Assembly: GCA_017405865.1 (NCBI GenBank)
Contig: JAFQZN010000006.1
Location: 1 to 34,922, forward strand
DNA length: 34,922 nt
Reading direction: 5' to 3'
Source of the DNA: Oscillospiraceae bacterium
GTDB taxonomy: Bacteria > Bacillota > Clostridia > Oscillospirales > Oscillospiraceae
Under the pieces are notes generated by a model, which searched no databases, had not been told where the DNA came from, and was given only the letters and a program-made list of their open reading frames with translations. A program made the translations under genes and the position numbers. This document shows, in pieces, positions 23,872 through 31,448 of the stretch. Positions within the stretch are counted from its first letter, which is position 1; every line of letters begins with the position of its first letter.

Positions 23872-24235
23872 TACAGAAAACTCGAAAAAAAGCGAAAAAA
23901 GGATGACAATTGAGGAAAAATGTGCGGCTGCTTTTGAATTATTAAAAGCAGCCCCTTGTTGTAGGTAGACCTGCGAGTCACAACACTACAAGGAGGCTGC
24001 TGCAATGTCAAGTATCAGGCAGCCTTAACAATGAGCTTATGGTTTTTTCACTGCTCGCCAGAAATGGCAGCCTCTTCTGCGTTCATTCAGCAAAGAGCCA
24101 ACATCATACCGGAGGTGTTTGCATATCTCTTTCGTCGGTTTACAGACCGTATTGCTGCAAACAGGGACAGCGACAGAGAAGGACTGCTATCTGCACGAAC
24201 TGATACAGAAACGCATAAAATAACGAGGGGAAGAA
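23872..24235. other. Remnant DNA before the holin; includes a seven-codon ORF
   Basis: It holds a hairpin (ggctgctttt 23926-23935 with aaaagcagcc 23944-23953) and an outer inverted repeat ttgtag...ctacaa. A seven-codon ORF, MSSIRQP, follows at 24005-24028, preceded by AAGGAGG. From about 24115 to 24224 one frame reads LQTVLLQTGTATEKDCYLHE, which looks protein-like but has no start. It is probably the decayed end of a prophage tail or adjacent gene. Confidence 0.45.
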
Positions 24236-24427
24236 ATGAAACGGTTTATGATCAACCTCGCAAACCTTATCAAGGTGAAGACCGTCGTGACATTTACGGT
24301 GATTGCCGTGTTCGCAGTGCTTGCCCTGCGCGGGGATATTGCTTCGGACAACGTGATGATCATCGTGACGTCAGTCGTGAGTTTTTACTTTGGGACGCAA
24401 TTTGAAAAGCAAGGAGGAAAGAGCTAA
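24236..24427 (+). CDS. Holin-like small membrane protein
   Basis: 63 residues: short charged N-terminus (KRFMINLANLIKVKT), TM VVTFTVIAVFAVLAL, a GDIASD turn, and a second hydrophobic stretch VMIIVTSVVSFYFGTQFEK, as in phage phiLC3/BhlA-like holins of Firmicutes. GAGGGGAAGAA precedes the ATG. Its TAA overlaps the amidase ATG by one base, giving a lysis cassette. It would form pores releasing or activating the amidase. Confidence 0.75.
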   Translation: MKRFMINLANLIKVKTVVTFTVIAVFAVLALRGDIASDNVMIIVTSVVSFYFGTQFEKQGGKS

Positions 24428-25152
24428 TGGCGCAGAAAGTCTATATTTCGCCGTCGGATCAAGAGCGCAACTTTTACGCAGCAGGCAACACGACTGAAGC
24501 GATCCAGTGCCGTGCGATTGCCCAGCTTCTTGTCGCCGCATTAAACCGTTGCGGGTTTGATGCGATCACGAACGTGACCGATGGCATGTATGATCGCGTG
24601 GCAGAAAGCAACGCATGGGGCGCAGATTTGCATATCTGCATCCATACGAACGCATATAACGGCAATGTATCCGGGACGCGAATCTTCTGTTATAAGTTGG
24701 ATACGCCGGGGTACGAGGTCTGCAAATCAGTTATGGCGACGCTTGCTCCGATCACACCGGGAGGCAGCGACGGGGTTTCCGCATATCCGCAACTTTACGA
24801 AGAGCGTGAGACTTACGCTCCGTGCTGCTATATCGAAGTGGAGTTCCACGACGTTCCGGCGGTTGCGGAGTGGATCATTGTGCACAAGCCGGAGATTGCG
24901 GAGGCGATCGCACGAGGCGTCTGCAATTACTACGGCGTTAAGTATATGGAAGGCAGCCCGGTATCGGAAGAAAAGCGATACTACTATCTTGGCGATATCA
25001 CGGAAGAAGTATATCGAAAGACTGTGGATAAGTTGATTAAAATGGGAATCCTGCGCGGGAAGGGCGGAGAAGGCGAACGGATGATCATCGACCTCGGCGA
25101 GGACGTGATCCGTATGCTGGTCGTGCTGGACCGCGCCGGCATTTTCGACTGA
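24427..25152 (+). CDS. N-acetylmuramoyl-L-alanine amidase (Amidase_3), phage endolysin type
   Basis: 241 residues. The Amidase_3 catalytic domain spans about 1-175: KVYISPSDQERN, the zinc-ligand region ADLHICIHTNA, and CCYIEVEFHD with the catalytic Glu. The first zinc-binding His/Glu positions are less clear by eye. About 185-241 (YYYLGDITEEVYRKTVDKLI and so on) is a separate small helical domain, perhaps for wall binding. It has no signal peptide, as expected for a holin-dependent endolysin. GGAGG precedes the ATG. Confidence 0.9.
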   Translation: MAQKVYISPSDQERNFYAAGNTTEAIQCRAIAQLLVAALNRCGFDAITNVTDGMYDRVAESNAWGADLHICIHTNAYNGNVSGTRIFCYKLDTPGYEVCKSVMATLAPITPGGSDGVSAYPQLYEERETYAPCCYIEVEFHDVPAVAEWIIVHKPEIAEAIARGVCNYYGVKYMEGSPVSEEKRYYYLGDITEEVYRKTVDKLIKMGILRGKGGEGERMIIDLGEDVIRMLVVLDRAGIFD

Positions 25153-25209
25153 TAAGGTCGTAGGCGGGGCGATCGCCGAGAAGTTCGGATTTGTCAAAGA
25201 ATAAGAAAC

Positions 25210-25247
25210 GCCCTGCTGGGCTTCACTTCCCCGGCAGGGCTGATTTT
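25210..25247 (+). terminator. Terminator of the lysis cassette
   Basis: gccctgctggg and cccggcagggc form an 11-bp stem (one mismatch), followed by tgattttt. Confidence 0.85.
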
Positions 25248-25266
25248 TGTATGCGCTCAAATTTCA

Positions 25267-25293
25267 TGACACTTTTGTGACACTTTTTGTGTC
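25267..25293. repeat. Short tgacactttt repeats near the recombinase 3' end
   Basis: tgacactttt occurs at 25267-25276 and 25278-25287. The second is followed by gtgtc to make a gacac-ttttt-gtgtc dyad. A recombinase attachment or binding site is possible. Confidence 0.4.
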
Positions 25294-25314
25294 GCATATA
25301 GTGTAAAAATCGTA

Positions 25315-26889
25315 TCAAATATAAATTGCAAAATCGCAAAAACGAGAATGGTAAAACGGCGGAAACCATTGCAAATACAAGAAAAACGCCGCAATCGTTG
25401 CGATTGCAGCGTTTCTTGCTTTTGGTGACCCGGTTGCCGTGAAATCCGAACCGTTTTCCTTTTCAGTTATCTCCGACAGCGGAATTGTCTCGCTGCTGCG
25501 GCTGTAATTGTAGGTGATGACCAGTTTGTCGTCGTACAGGTAGATCGCGTTGACGAAGCAATCTACCAGCTTTCTCCGGTGGGCAGACTTGTTTAGATCC
25601 AGTTCCCGAAGTTGGAGGATGAAGTATAGAATATGCTCCTTGCTGACGCTCGGCTGCGCAATTTCCTGCTTCGTGATCTGTATGCTGATTTCTTCCTTCT
25701 CTGCTTCCAGCTTCTGCAGACGTTCCTTCGTTGACGGGGTGATGATCCCTTGCTGCATCGCGTTCAGGATGTTGTCGATCGCTTTCTCTGCCTCGGCATA
25801 CTGCCTGCGGAGGGCTGCAAGCGTCGCGTCTTCTTCTCCCAATAAGGCAACGATGCGCTCTGCGATTCGCTCAAGGAGGGCGTCATCCCAGATGATCTTT
25901 TTGGTTTTCTCAATGACGAGGTTTTCGATCCATTCCTTCTTGACCGGCTTCTTGCTGCAGGTATGGTCTTTCTTTGCTTTTGCGCATTTGTAATAGCGGT
26001 GCGTCACGCCCGTTTTGCTTGTGCCGGATTCGCCGACCATAAAACTGCCGCATTTGCCACAATAGAGTTTCGTAGTCAGAATAAAGTCCTCTTTGGCTTT
26101 GTTTCTCGCAGGAGCTGCCTTGTTTGTTTTCATACGGTCCTGGACGCGGTCGAACAGCTCCTCCGGTACGATCTGCGGGATACCGCCCGGGACGACCACG
26201 TCATTGAAACGGTATTCGCCTAAATAGCGGCGGTTGCGAAGCATCCTTGCCACGGATTCGTAGTTGTAGGGATTGCCCTTTGCGGTTCGCACGCCTTTGC
26301 TTTCGAGTTCAACGACGATATCTTTGATCGTACAGCCGTCTGCATACTTCCGGAACATCTCCAGGACGATCGGGGCGACCACCGGGTCGATCTGAAAGTG
26401 CTGCTCCGCATCGATCGTATATCCGACGAGGACGCCGCCGCCGTTGTATTTGCATTTCAGAGCGTTGTCTGTCATACCACGCAGGACCTTTTCGCCAAGA
26501 TCTGCGGAATAGTATTCCGCCATTCCTTCCAGCACTGCTTCCAGAATGATGCCTTCGGCGCCATCCGAGATCGCCTCCGTTGCGGAGACGACGCGCACAC
26601 CGTTTTTCTTTAGCGCCGCTTTGTATCTTGCGCTGTCATAGCGGTTGCGGGAAAAGCGGTCGAGTTTCCAGACAACGACCAGTTCAAACTTCTTCTGTGC
26701 GCTGTCGCGGATCATTTTCTGAAACTCCGGTCTGTTGTCGGTCTTTGCAGAGAGCGCACGGTCGATATATGTCCCGACAATTTGAAGGCCTTTCTTATTT
26801 GCGAATGCTTTACATTCACGGAGCTGACCTTCGATGCTTTCCTCTCGCTGATTGTCGGAAGAATAGCGAGCGTAGATGACGGCGTTCAT
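25315..26889 (-). CDS. Large serine recombinase (integrase)
   Basis: 524 residues. The resolvase domain starts VIYARYSSDNQREESIEGQ (catalytic Ser10), with VVWKLDRFSRNRYD and an EAVLEGMAEYYS helix. Then come a recombinase domain (about 150-260), a zinc ribbon with Cys pairs CGKC and a later KCAKAKKDHTC, and a coiled coil (about 345-400). Residues past about 490 (NAAIATIAAFFLYLQW and on) are hydrophobic and encoded by the terminator hairpin, so the native stop may have been lost. It catalyses integration and excision of a phage or transposon at att sites. The ATG overlaps the TGA of the XRE gene upstream (ATGA). Confidence 0.95.
   Translation of the reverse strand: MNAVIYARYSSDNQREESIEGQLRECKAFANKKGLQIVGTYIDRALSAKTDNRPEFQKMIRDSAQKKFELVVVWKLDRFSRNRYDSARYKAALKKNGVRVVSATEAISDGAEGIILEAVLEGMAEYYSADLGEKVLRGMTDNALKCKYNGGGVLVGYTIDAEQHFQIDPVVAPIVLEMFRKYADGCTIKDIVVELESKGVRTAKGNPYNYESVARMLRNRRYLGEYRFNDVVVPGGIPQIVPEELFDRVQDRMKTNKAAPARNKAKEDFILTTKLYCGKCGSFMVGESGTSKTGVTHRYYKCAKAKKDHTCSKKPVKKEWIENLVIEKTKKIIWDDALLERIAERIVALLGEEDATLAALRRQYAEAEKAIDNILNAMQQGIITPSTKERLQKLEAEKEEISIQITKQEIAQPSVSKEHILYFILQLRELDLNKSAHRRKLVDCFVNAIYLYDDKLVITYNYSRSSETIPLSEITEKENGSDFTATGSPKARNAAIATIAAFFLYLQWFPPFYHSRFCDFAIYI
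25382..25414 (-). terminator. Terminator hairpin inside the recombinase 3' end
   Basis: aaacgccgcaatcg and cgattgcagcgttt form a 14-bp stem (one mismatch) with loop ttg; the minus strand ends in TTTTTC. It is translated in the present frame, 70 nt before the stop. Confidence 0.75.
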
Positions 26890-27248
26890 TTGCCGCCCCT
26901 GCTTTCTTTCAGCATCTGCCGCAGGGTTTCCTTCAATCGGGCGTTCATTTCCGAATTCGGATCAAAGCACATTTCGATAAACTTATCCATTTCAGGATAT
27001 GCCTTTTCGAGCTTGATCTTCTCCTCATAGCTGCCGCCTCTGGGGTTGTCCGACCTGCCGCAGAGATAGTCGAGCGATACATCAAAGAAATCCGCGTACT
27101 TGATCGCGACGCTGACCGGAATCTCCGTCTGACCGGCCTCATAACGGTAGATGCACGACTGCCCGATGCCGATCGTTTTAGCAAGACGGTTTTGTGAGAG
27201 TCCTGCCTTTTCCCGGACGCTCCGCATTCGTTGATAGACTGTACTCAA
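26886..27248 (-). CDS. XRE-family regulator coupled to the recombinase
   Basis: 120 residues from a TTG at 27248 with GGAGG 8 nt upstream. HTH: MRSVREKAGLSQNRLAKTIG, IGQSCIYRYEAGQTEIP, then ADFFDVSLDYLCGRSDNP. The C-terminal helices (EKIKLEKAYPEMDKFIEMC) probably mediate dimerisation. It is likely the repressor of the element and controls integrase expression through the shared transcript. Confidence 0.92.
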   Translation of the reverse strand: MSTVYQRMRSVREKAGLSQNRLAKTIGIGQSCIYRYEAGQTEIPVSVAIKYADFFDVSLDYLCGRSDNPRGGSYEEKIKLEKAYPEMDKFIEMCFDPNSEMNARLKETLRQMLKESRGGK

Positions 27249-27278
27249 TAGGCCCACCTCCAATTCCTATCTGCTTTT

Positions 27279-27307
27279 AGTATATATCACCCCCGTTAAA
27301 ATGCCAA
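27279..27307 (-). promoter_or_regulatory. Promoter of the XRE-recombinase operon
   Basis: Minus strand TTGGCA (27302-27307), 17-nt spacer, TATACT (27279-27284). Confidence 0.75.
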
Positions 27308-27409
27308 CCCCAATTTACATAACATAGTATGTTTTAATTCGGATAGCACGTTTCTTTGGGACGCGGGACCTTGGAGAAGCACTTTTACGAAAGTGTATTA
27401 ACCCACTAT

Positions 27410-27628
27410 GGTACTTTCATCCGTTGGCTGTAAAGTACCGTGGGCTCTTCGAGGCGGATGCGGTCGTTGCGACGACCTCCACCGGGATTCGCTGTGCTTT
27501 GCCACAGCAAATCCCCGGTGCGGGCAGAGAGAATCCCCGAAAAATCTCTCTGCCCTCTGCGTCAAAACTGCACTGCAGTCTTTCCGCAGCCTCCCTCGGA
27601 AGCACAGCTTCCAGCGTCCGGGCGAGGG
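27410..27628. other. Hairpin-dense region, candidate structured RNA (strand unknown)
   Basis: Successive stems read ggtacttt/aaagtacc (27410-27439), ggtcgt-tgcg-acgacc (27462-27477), and a long hairpin 27480-27520 (caccggggatt..., loop ctttgc). Then follow gggcagagaga/tctctctgccc (27522-27555), and ccctcg/cgaggg (27593-27628) enclosing ggaag-cacag-cttcc. Long open frames exist on both strands, but none has a ribosome site and the proteins look unnatural. A conserved RNA or a DNA site such as an origin of transfer are the main alternatives. Confidence 0.5.
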
Positions 27629-27893
27629 TGAAAAAGACACGTTTGTTTTTCTCACGCTGCCGATTCTGATTCCGTTCACTTCCAATGTCGTTCCTGCCCG
27701 GCTCTGCCCCGACGTTTTGCCCTTCTTGGCACGCTCGCATTGACGGTTGCCGCGCACTTCTCCGGAGGGCATATTCCATTGGACGGTAATGTAGTTTTGG
27801 TAAAATGATTCAATACCATTATTATATTAAACATATATGTTAAAGTCAATGGTGTTTACAAAAAATTAAACAAAAATATTTAGCCGCGTGTGC

Positions 27894-27922
27894 TTGACAC
27901 GGCTAGATGCTTTTGTTACCAT
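27894..27922 (+). promoter_or_regulatory. Promoter of XRE gene at 27954, with AT-rich upstream palindrome
   Basis: TTGACA (27894-27899), 17-nt spacer, TACCAT (27917-27922). tagccgcgtg and cacggcta form an inverted repeat over the -35, and a perfect aacatatatgtt palindrome lies at 27830-27841. Confidence 0.65.
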
Positions 27923-27953
27923 GGTTGTACAGTATGAAAATGGGGGAAGTACT

Positions 27954-28457
27954 ATGGCAATCGGGGAAAGAATTCATTATTTTCGTATGCAGCGCGGATT
28001 GACGCAAAAGCAGCTTGGCAATGCCATCGGATTCAAGGAGAGCACCGCTGACGTGCGGATCGCGCAGTACGAAACCGGCGTTAGATCGCCAAAGGCCGAG
28101 ATCGTCAATGCCCTAGCCAGGGTTTTGGACGTCTCGACCTCCGCGCTCACCGTGCCGGATATTGACACCAACATCGGCTTGATGCACACGTTATTTACTT
28201 TGGAGGACATTTCTGCCCTCAAGATCGGCGAGATCGACGGCGAGCTCTGCATCCGCCTGGATAAATCCTCTCCGCGCTATCACGCCATGTATGAAATGTT
28301 CTCCGCCTGGCAGCAGAAGGCCGCCAAGCTCGAATCCGGTGAAATCACCCAAGCCGATTACGATCGCTGGCGCAGATACTACCCGGAATACGATACCACT
28401 GGCACTTGGGCGAAGGTCCCCTCCCAAAACCTCGTTGATACCAAAACAGCAGAATGA
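27954..28457 (+). CDS. XRE-family regulator with C-terminal extension
   Basis: 167 residues from the ATG at 27954 (GGGGGAAG upstream). HTH at about 5-65: IHYFRMQRGLTQKQLGNAIG, RIAQYETGVRSPKAEIVNAL. The C-terminal part (about 75-160) has MHTLFTLEDISALKIGEIDG and WQQKAAKLESGEITQADYDR, a pattern I associate with XRE proteins of clostridial mobile elements. Upstream in-frame starts lack ribosome sites. It probably belongs to the same mobile remnant as the recombinase. Confidence 0.9.
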   Translation: MAIGERIHYFRMQRGLTQKQLGNAIGFKESTADVRIAQYETGVRSPKAEIVNALARVLDVSTSALTVPDIDTNIGLMHTLFTLEDISALKIGEIDGELCIRLDKSSPRYHAMYEMFSAWQQKAAKLESGEITQADYDRWRRYYPEYDTTGTWAKVPSQNLVDTKTAE

Positions 28458-28504
28458 ATCGAAAAACGCAGGCTCAAGCAAAAGAAAAGACGCCTTCCGT
28501 GGCC

Positions 28505-29347
28505 TTATGGCGGCGGGAGGCGGAATTCATAGATTTGGGTAGCGACGGGGATTCCGAGCGTGTAGCGGCGGAGCGTGACAAGCGAGACGGCGCAAGCACC
28601 GTCCGGGAAGAATTCAGCCTGTTCACAGCTCCACGCGTCATCTATGACAGTGACACATCCGGCGGCGCTTTCGCAAAGGTCGCCGGAAAAGCTGCCGGTC
28701 AGTTCAACCTGCCACAGCAGGCGGTCGTCGCTGCTGCAGTAGGTCCAGCAGCGCGTCACATCGATAGATTCCGTAACGTCACCGCTTTGCACGGGATCAT
28801 CGTCAGATGGAGCCGATTCCTCCGACCGGATAGGTTCCAGAGGAAAGGATTCAAAGCGCATCCAGAACGACTGCTGGTCGGCTGAAATTTCACGCAAATG
28901 GACGCCGCGATGCATTGTGGTACCGGTCTTCGTTGTGATCTCAAAGCATTGACACACAAGCAGTTTGCCGTCTTCCTCGATGAGAAAGCACCGGGCGTGC
29001 AATACTGCGTCGTCCCCAAAGGGATCAAAGCCGTAGGTCGTGCCGCCGTTTTCCCCTTCCTCGTCATACCAGACGGAAAAGTGCGACCAATCCGTATGCG
29101 CAAACCGATAACTGACCTCCAGCGCGCCGCGCTCCGGCTGAAAGGCGACCGTCTCTCCACAGTTGTTCAGCGAGAACGCAAATCTGACAGAATCATCCTC
29201 GATGCGTGCTTCCCAGGCTTGCTCGCATGGATCGGGTTCCAGTGCAAGCGCTGGCTCCAGACTTTCCTGTGCGTCCTCAGCATGGACAGCGAGCGATAGA
29301 ACAAACAGCGCACAGATCGTCAGTACAATCCGGATGATCTGTCTCAC
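28505..29347 (-). CDS. Secreted protein of unknown function in a PadR-HAAS operon
   Basis: 280 residues from a GTG at 29347 (GGAGG 8 nt upstream). It has a signal peptide (IIRIVLTICALFVLSLAVHA) and a mature acidic protein rich in beta-type segments, with six or so cysteines (for example CFLIEEDGKLLVCQC and ESAAGCVTVIDDAWSC) that could form disulfides. I recognise no domain. The start overlaps the stop of the HAAS-domain gene (GTGA). It may be an extracellular sensor or effector of that module (inference). Confidence 0.75.
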   Translation of the reverse strand: MRQIIRIVLTICALFVLSLAVHAEDAQESLEPALALEPDPCEQAWEARIEDDSVRFAFSLNNCGETVAFQPERGALEVSYRFAHTDWSHFSVWYDEEGENGGTTYGFDPFGDDAVLHARCFLIEEDGKLLVCQCFEITTKTGTTMHRGVHLREISADQQSFWMRFESFPLEPIRSEESAPSDDDPVQSGDVTESIDVTRCWTYCSSDDRLLWQVELTGSFSGDLCESAAGCVTVIDDAWSCEQAEFFPDGACAVSLVTLRRYTLGIPVATQIYEFRLPPP

Positions 29348-29745
29348 AGAAACCACCTCCCGGCGGCATGCTTCGCAGCCGTAACAATGAAATGTCCGTC
29401 CATGTCCTGCTGATTGCGGATGATCAGATAGATGATCATCCCGACTAAGGCAAGCAGCGAGAACCCCAGTGCGAGCAGCACCAGGTGCACGACCCGATTT
29501 CTCGCCCGGAAGCGTTCGTTGATTTCCGCATAGGACATCTCTGAGACAAAGGCCACCGCAATGGCCTCCGGCGTACCGAACTGCTCTGCAAGCTCGTCCG
29601 CATTTGCCCAGGGATGAGAGGACAGATAGCCCAGCACGTCATTTCGCAGATTCTCGAGATACGCCCGCTTTCGCTCCCCGGAAAAGGGGAGCTTTTTTGC
29701 GACCTTGCGGCAGTAGGCAGCAGCCCGCTGCTCAAGCTGTTTCAT
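29344..29745 (-). CDS. HAAS (DUF1700-like) domain membrane protein
   Basis: 133 residues. The N-terminal 70 residues are helical and match the HAAS pattern that partners PadR regulators: AAAYCRKVAKKLPFSGERKR, LENLRNDVLGYL, ELAEQFGTPEAIAVAFVSEM. One TM (about 85-108, VLLALGFSLLALVGMIIYLI) follows. It overlaps the padR gene by 14 nt, with GAGGTG before its ATG. It probably relays a membrane or secretion signal to PadR (known association for HAAS proteins; mechanism not established). Confidence 0.85.
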   Translation of the reverse strand: MKQLEQRAAAYCRKVAKKLPFSGERKRAYLENLRNDVLGYLSSHPWANADELAEQFGTPEAIAVAFVSEMSYAEINERFRARNRVVHLVLLALGFSLLALVGMIIYLIIRNQQDMDGHFIVTAAKHAAGRWFL

Positions 29746-30091
29746 GGTGCACCTCGCCGAACTGCAAAATCCGTCTGGCTCCTTCGCTGACCTGCTCGTA
29801 CTCCCTCCGGATCAGCGCGAGATAATCCGCGCCCTCGTCGGTAAGCCGGTAGTAGACCCGGGTCATCCGCTTGCCCACCAGTTCCTTGCGGTCGGCGATA
29901 TAGCCCTGCTCCAGCAGCCGATAGAGCACCGGGTAGAGCGTTCCGTCCTGGAACGTCAAAAGACCTCCGCTGATGCGCTCGGTCTCCTGTACCAGCTCGT
30001 AGCCGTACATCTCCCGCCGCTGCAGGAGCGACAGGATGCAAAGTGTTGTCACGCCCTTCTTAAAATGCGTTTGCATACCTTCTTGTTTCAT
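29732..30091 (-). CDS. PadR-family transcriptional regulator
   Basis: 119 residues from the ATG at 30091. Winged helix: FKKGVTTLCILSLLQRREMYGYELVQ, then TFQDGTLYPVLYRLLEQGYI (the wing-helix hallmark GTLYP.L.RLE) and RVYYRLTDEGADYL. The short form lacks the C-terminal dimer coil of long PadRs. It heads the operon and divides two divergent promoters carrying palindromes, so it probably controls both directions. Confidence 0.95.
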   Translation of the reverse strand: MKQEGMQTHFKKGVTTLCILSLLQRREMYGYELVQETERISGGLLTFQDGTLYPVLYRLLEQGYIADRKELVGKRMTRVYYRLTDEGADYLALIRREYEQVSEGARRILQFGEVHHETA

Positions 30092-30121
30092 CGTTCCCGT
30101 TCCTTTTCTTTGGATATTTTT

Positions 30122-30164
30122 ATTATACGGCAAAAATATCTTTGTGTAAATACTATTCTTTACA
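30122..30164 (-). promoter_or_regulatory. PadR-operon promoter with operator
   Basis: Minus strand TTTACA (30145-30150), 17-nt spacer, TATAAT (30122-30127). The -35 is one arm of tgtaaa-8-tttaca (30145-30164). Confidence 0.8.
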
Positions 30165-30166
30165 AG

Positions 30167-30202
30167 TTATTTGTTGACAAATAAACACCGGTATGGTATC
30201 GT
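30167..30202 (+). promoter_or_regulatory. Lipoprotein-ABC operon promoter with operator
   Basis: TTGACA (30174-30179), 17-nt spacer, TATCGT (30197-30202). A perfect palindrome, ttatttgt-tg-acaaataa (30167-30184), covers the -35. Confidence 0.8.
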
Positions 30203-30223
30203 TGGGAAAAAGGAGGGATTCCA

Positions 30224-31438
30224 ATGAAACGATGGTTCGGAATACTTATTATGATCGCCTTGCTGCTTACAAGCTGCGCAGTTTCGCCGGAAGAGAGTCA
30301 AAACGCGGCAGCTGCCCCGGAAGGTACGCATGAACACACGCAGTCACAGCAGACGCAGGGTGAATGGCTGCCAATTTCGCAGGCAAGTCTGCGGCAGGAC
30401 TATCTGGAAACCACACAGGGGATCTATTATACCGTACCGAAAGCCACAGGGAACAGCATCGGCGGACAGCTTTACTTTTTGCCTAAGGACGGCATGCAGG
30501 CATTTCTTCTGTGCAGCAAACCCAACTGCGCGCATTTGGGGGATTACTGTAACGCCTGGGGCGGCTATACGCTCGCGGAATGCGGTGAAAAGATCTATAC
30601 GGAGCGCTACGACTGGAAAAGCGAGATCATTCGGATGAATCCGGACGGAACCGATCACGAAACCGTCTGTGACTATCCCACGGTGCGGTATCCGGACGGC
30701 AGCGCGGATGGGAGTGGGACCTGCTTTGCCGCCGGAGATCAGCTGCTTGTCTTTGTCGAGCCGAATCTGTCCAGACCGTTCGAAGAACAGCGCTGCACGA
30801 TTTTTCAAATCGACCTGCAAACAGGCGAGACGATGGAGGTTTTCACTTCCCTGAACGAGCAATACCATCTGCAGCCGGGAGAAATGCGATATGCCGAGGG
30901 AAGGCTATACTGCCATTTTGACGTGCTGCAGGCAGACGGCGCGCGGGAACTCTGGATGGCAGAGCTGGACCCGGAAACGGATCAATGGCGGATGCTGTTT
31001 CCGATCGAGGACTACTTCGCCGTTTGGGCGGTGTACGACAATACACTGTACTATCTTGTCGAAGACACGGGCTTCCGGGAATATGATCTGTCCACCGGCG
31101 AGACAGTGGACCGTGGCTTGCCTGTCGCAGATGCGAAATGGGCAAGCTATGACGAGGACTACATTTATTTGATGGGCCACGATCCTGCCATGGACGCATG
31201 GGCAGAAGCGGCAAAGACCCAGACGCCCTACAGCGGTCCGGATAAAAGTGATCATACGCTGTACATCCTCACCAGGGACTATGAGCTGATCGATCAGATC
31301 TTTTTGCCGGACGGAGAAAACCTGTTCTATGTGACGGACGACTACCTGTACTTCTGCGCCGGGTACTACGGTGCAGACTGCCGGCTGGAAAAGTCGCAGT
31401 TCGGCAGCGGGAATCTGACGCTGGAACCGCTGAAATAG
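30224..31438 (+). CDS. Lipoprotein of the ABC export operon
   Basis: 404 residues with a lipobox LLTSC (lipidated Cys18) and AAAGGAGGG before the ATG. After a flexible Ala/Gln/Thr-rich linker, the fold looks like a beta-propeller, with repeats of the type YxDxxYxYxxxxxxxxxIxRxxxDGT (GEKIYTERYDWKSEIIRMNP, DYIYLM, DDYLYFCAGY). It contains the CSKPNCAH cysteine motif seen in clostridial lipoproteins next to ABC-2 exporters. It is probably an extracellular accessory or sensor of the ABC pair. Ten nt separate it from the ATPase gene. Confidence 0.82.
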   Translation: MKRWFGILIMIALLLTSCAVSPEESQNAAAAPEGTHEHTQSQQTQGEWLPISQASLRQDYLETTQGIYYTVPKATGNSIGGQLYFLPKDGMQAFLLCSKPNCAHLGDYCNAWGGYTLAECGEKIYTERYDWKSEIIRMNPDGTDHETVCDYPTVRYPDGSADGSGTCFAAGDQLLVFVEPNLSRPFEEQRCTIFQIDLQTGETMEVFTSLNEQYHLQPGEMRYAEGRLYCHFDVLQADGARELWMAELDPETDQWRMLFPIEDYFAVWAVYDNTLYYLVEDTGFREYDLSTGETVDRGLPVADAKWASYDEDYIYLMGHDPAMDAWAEAAKTQTPYSGPDKSDHTLYILTRDYELIDQIFLPDGENLFYVTDDYLYFCAGYYGADCRLEKSQFGSGNLTLEPLK

Positions 31439-31448
31439 GGATCATACG

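Noticed and set aside
25153-25204. Protein-like frame DKVVGGAIAEKFGFVKE just after the amidase stop
   Set aside because: Seventeen codons without a start; it could be the frameshifted end of an older, longer amidase, but nothing else supports it.
27398-27779. Two minus-strand frames and one plus-strand frame of 110-124 codons in the hairpin-dense region
   Set aside because: Three overlapping frames on both strands cannot all be real. None has a ribosome site and the residue patterns do not look like a folded protein. Treated as by-products of structured DNA.
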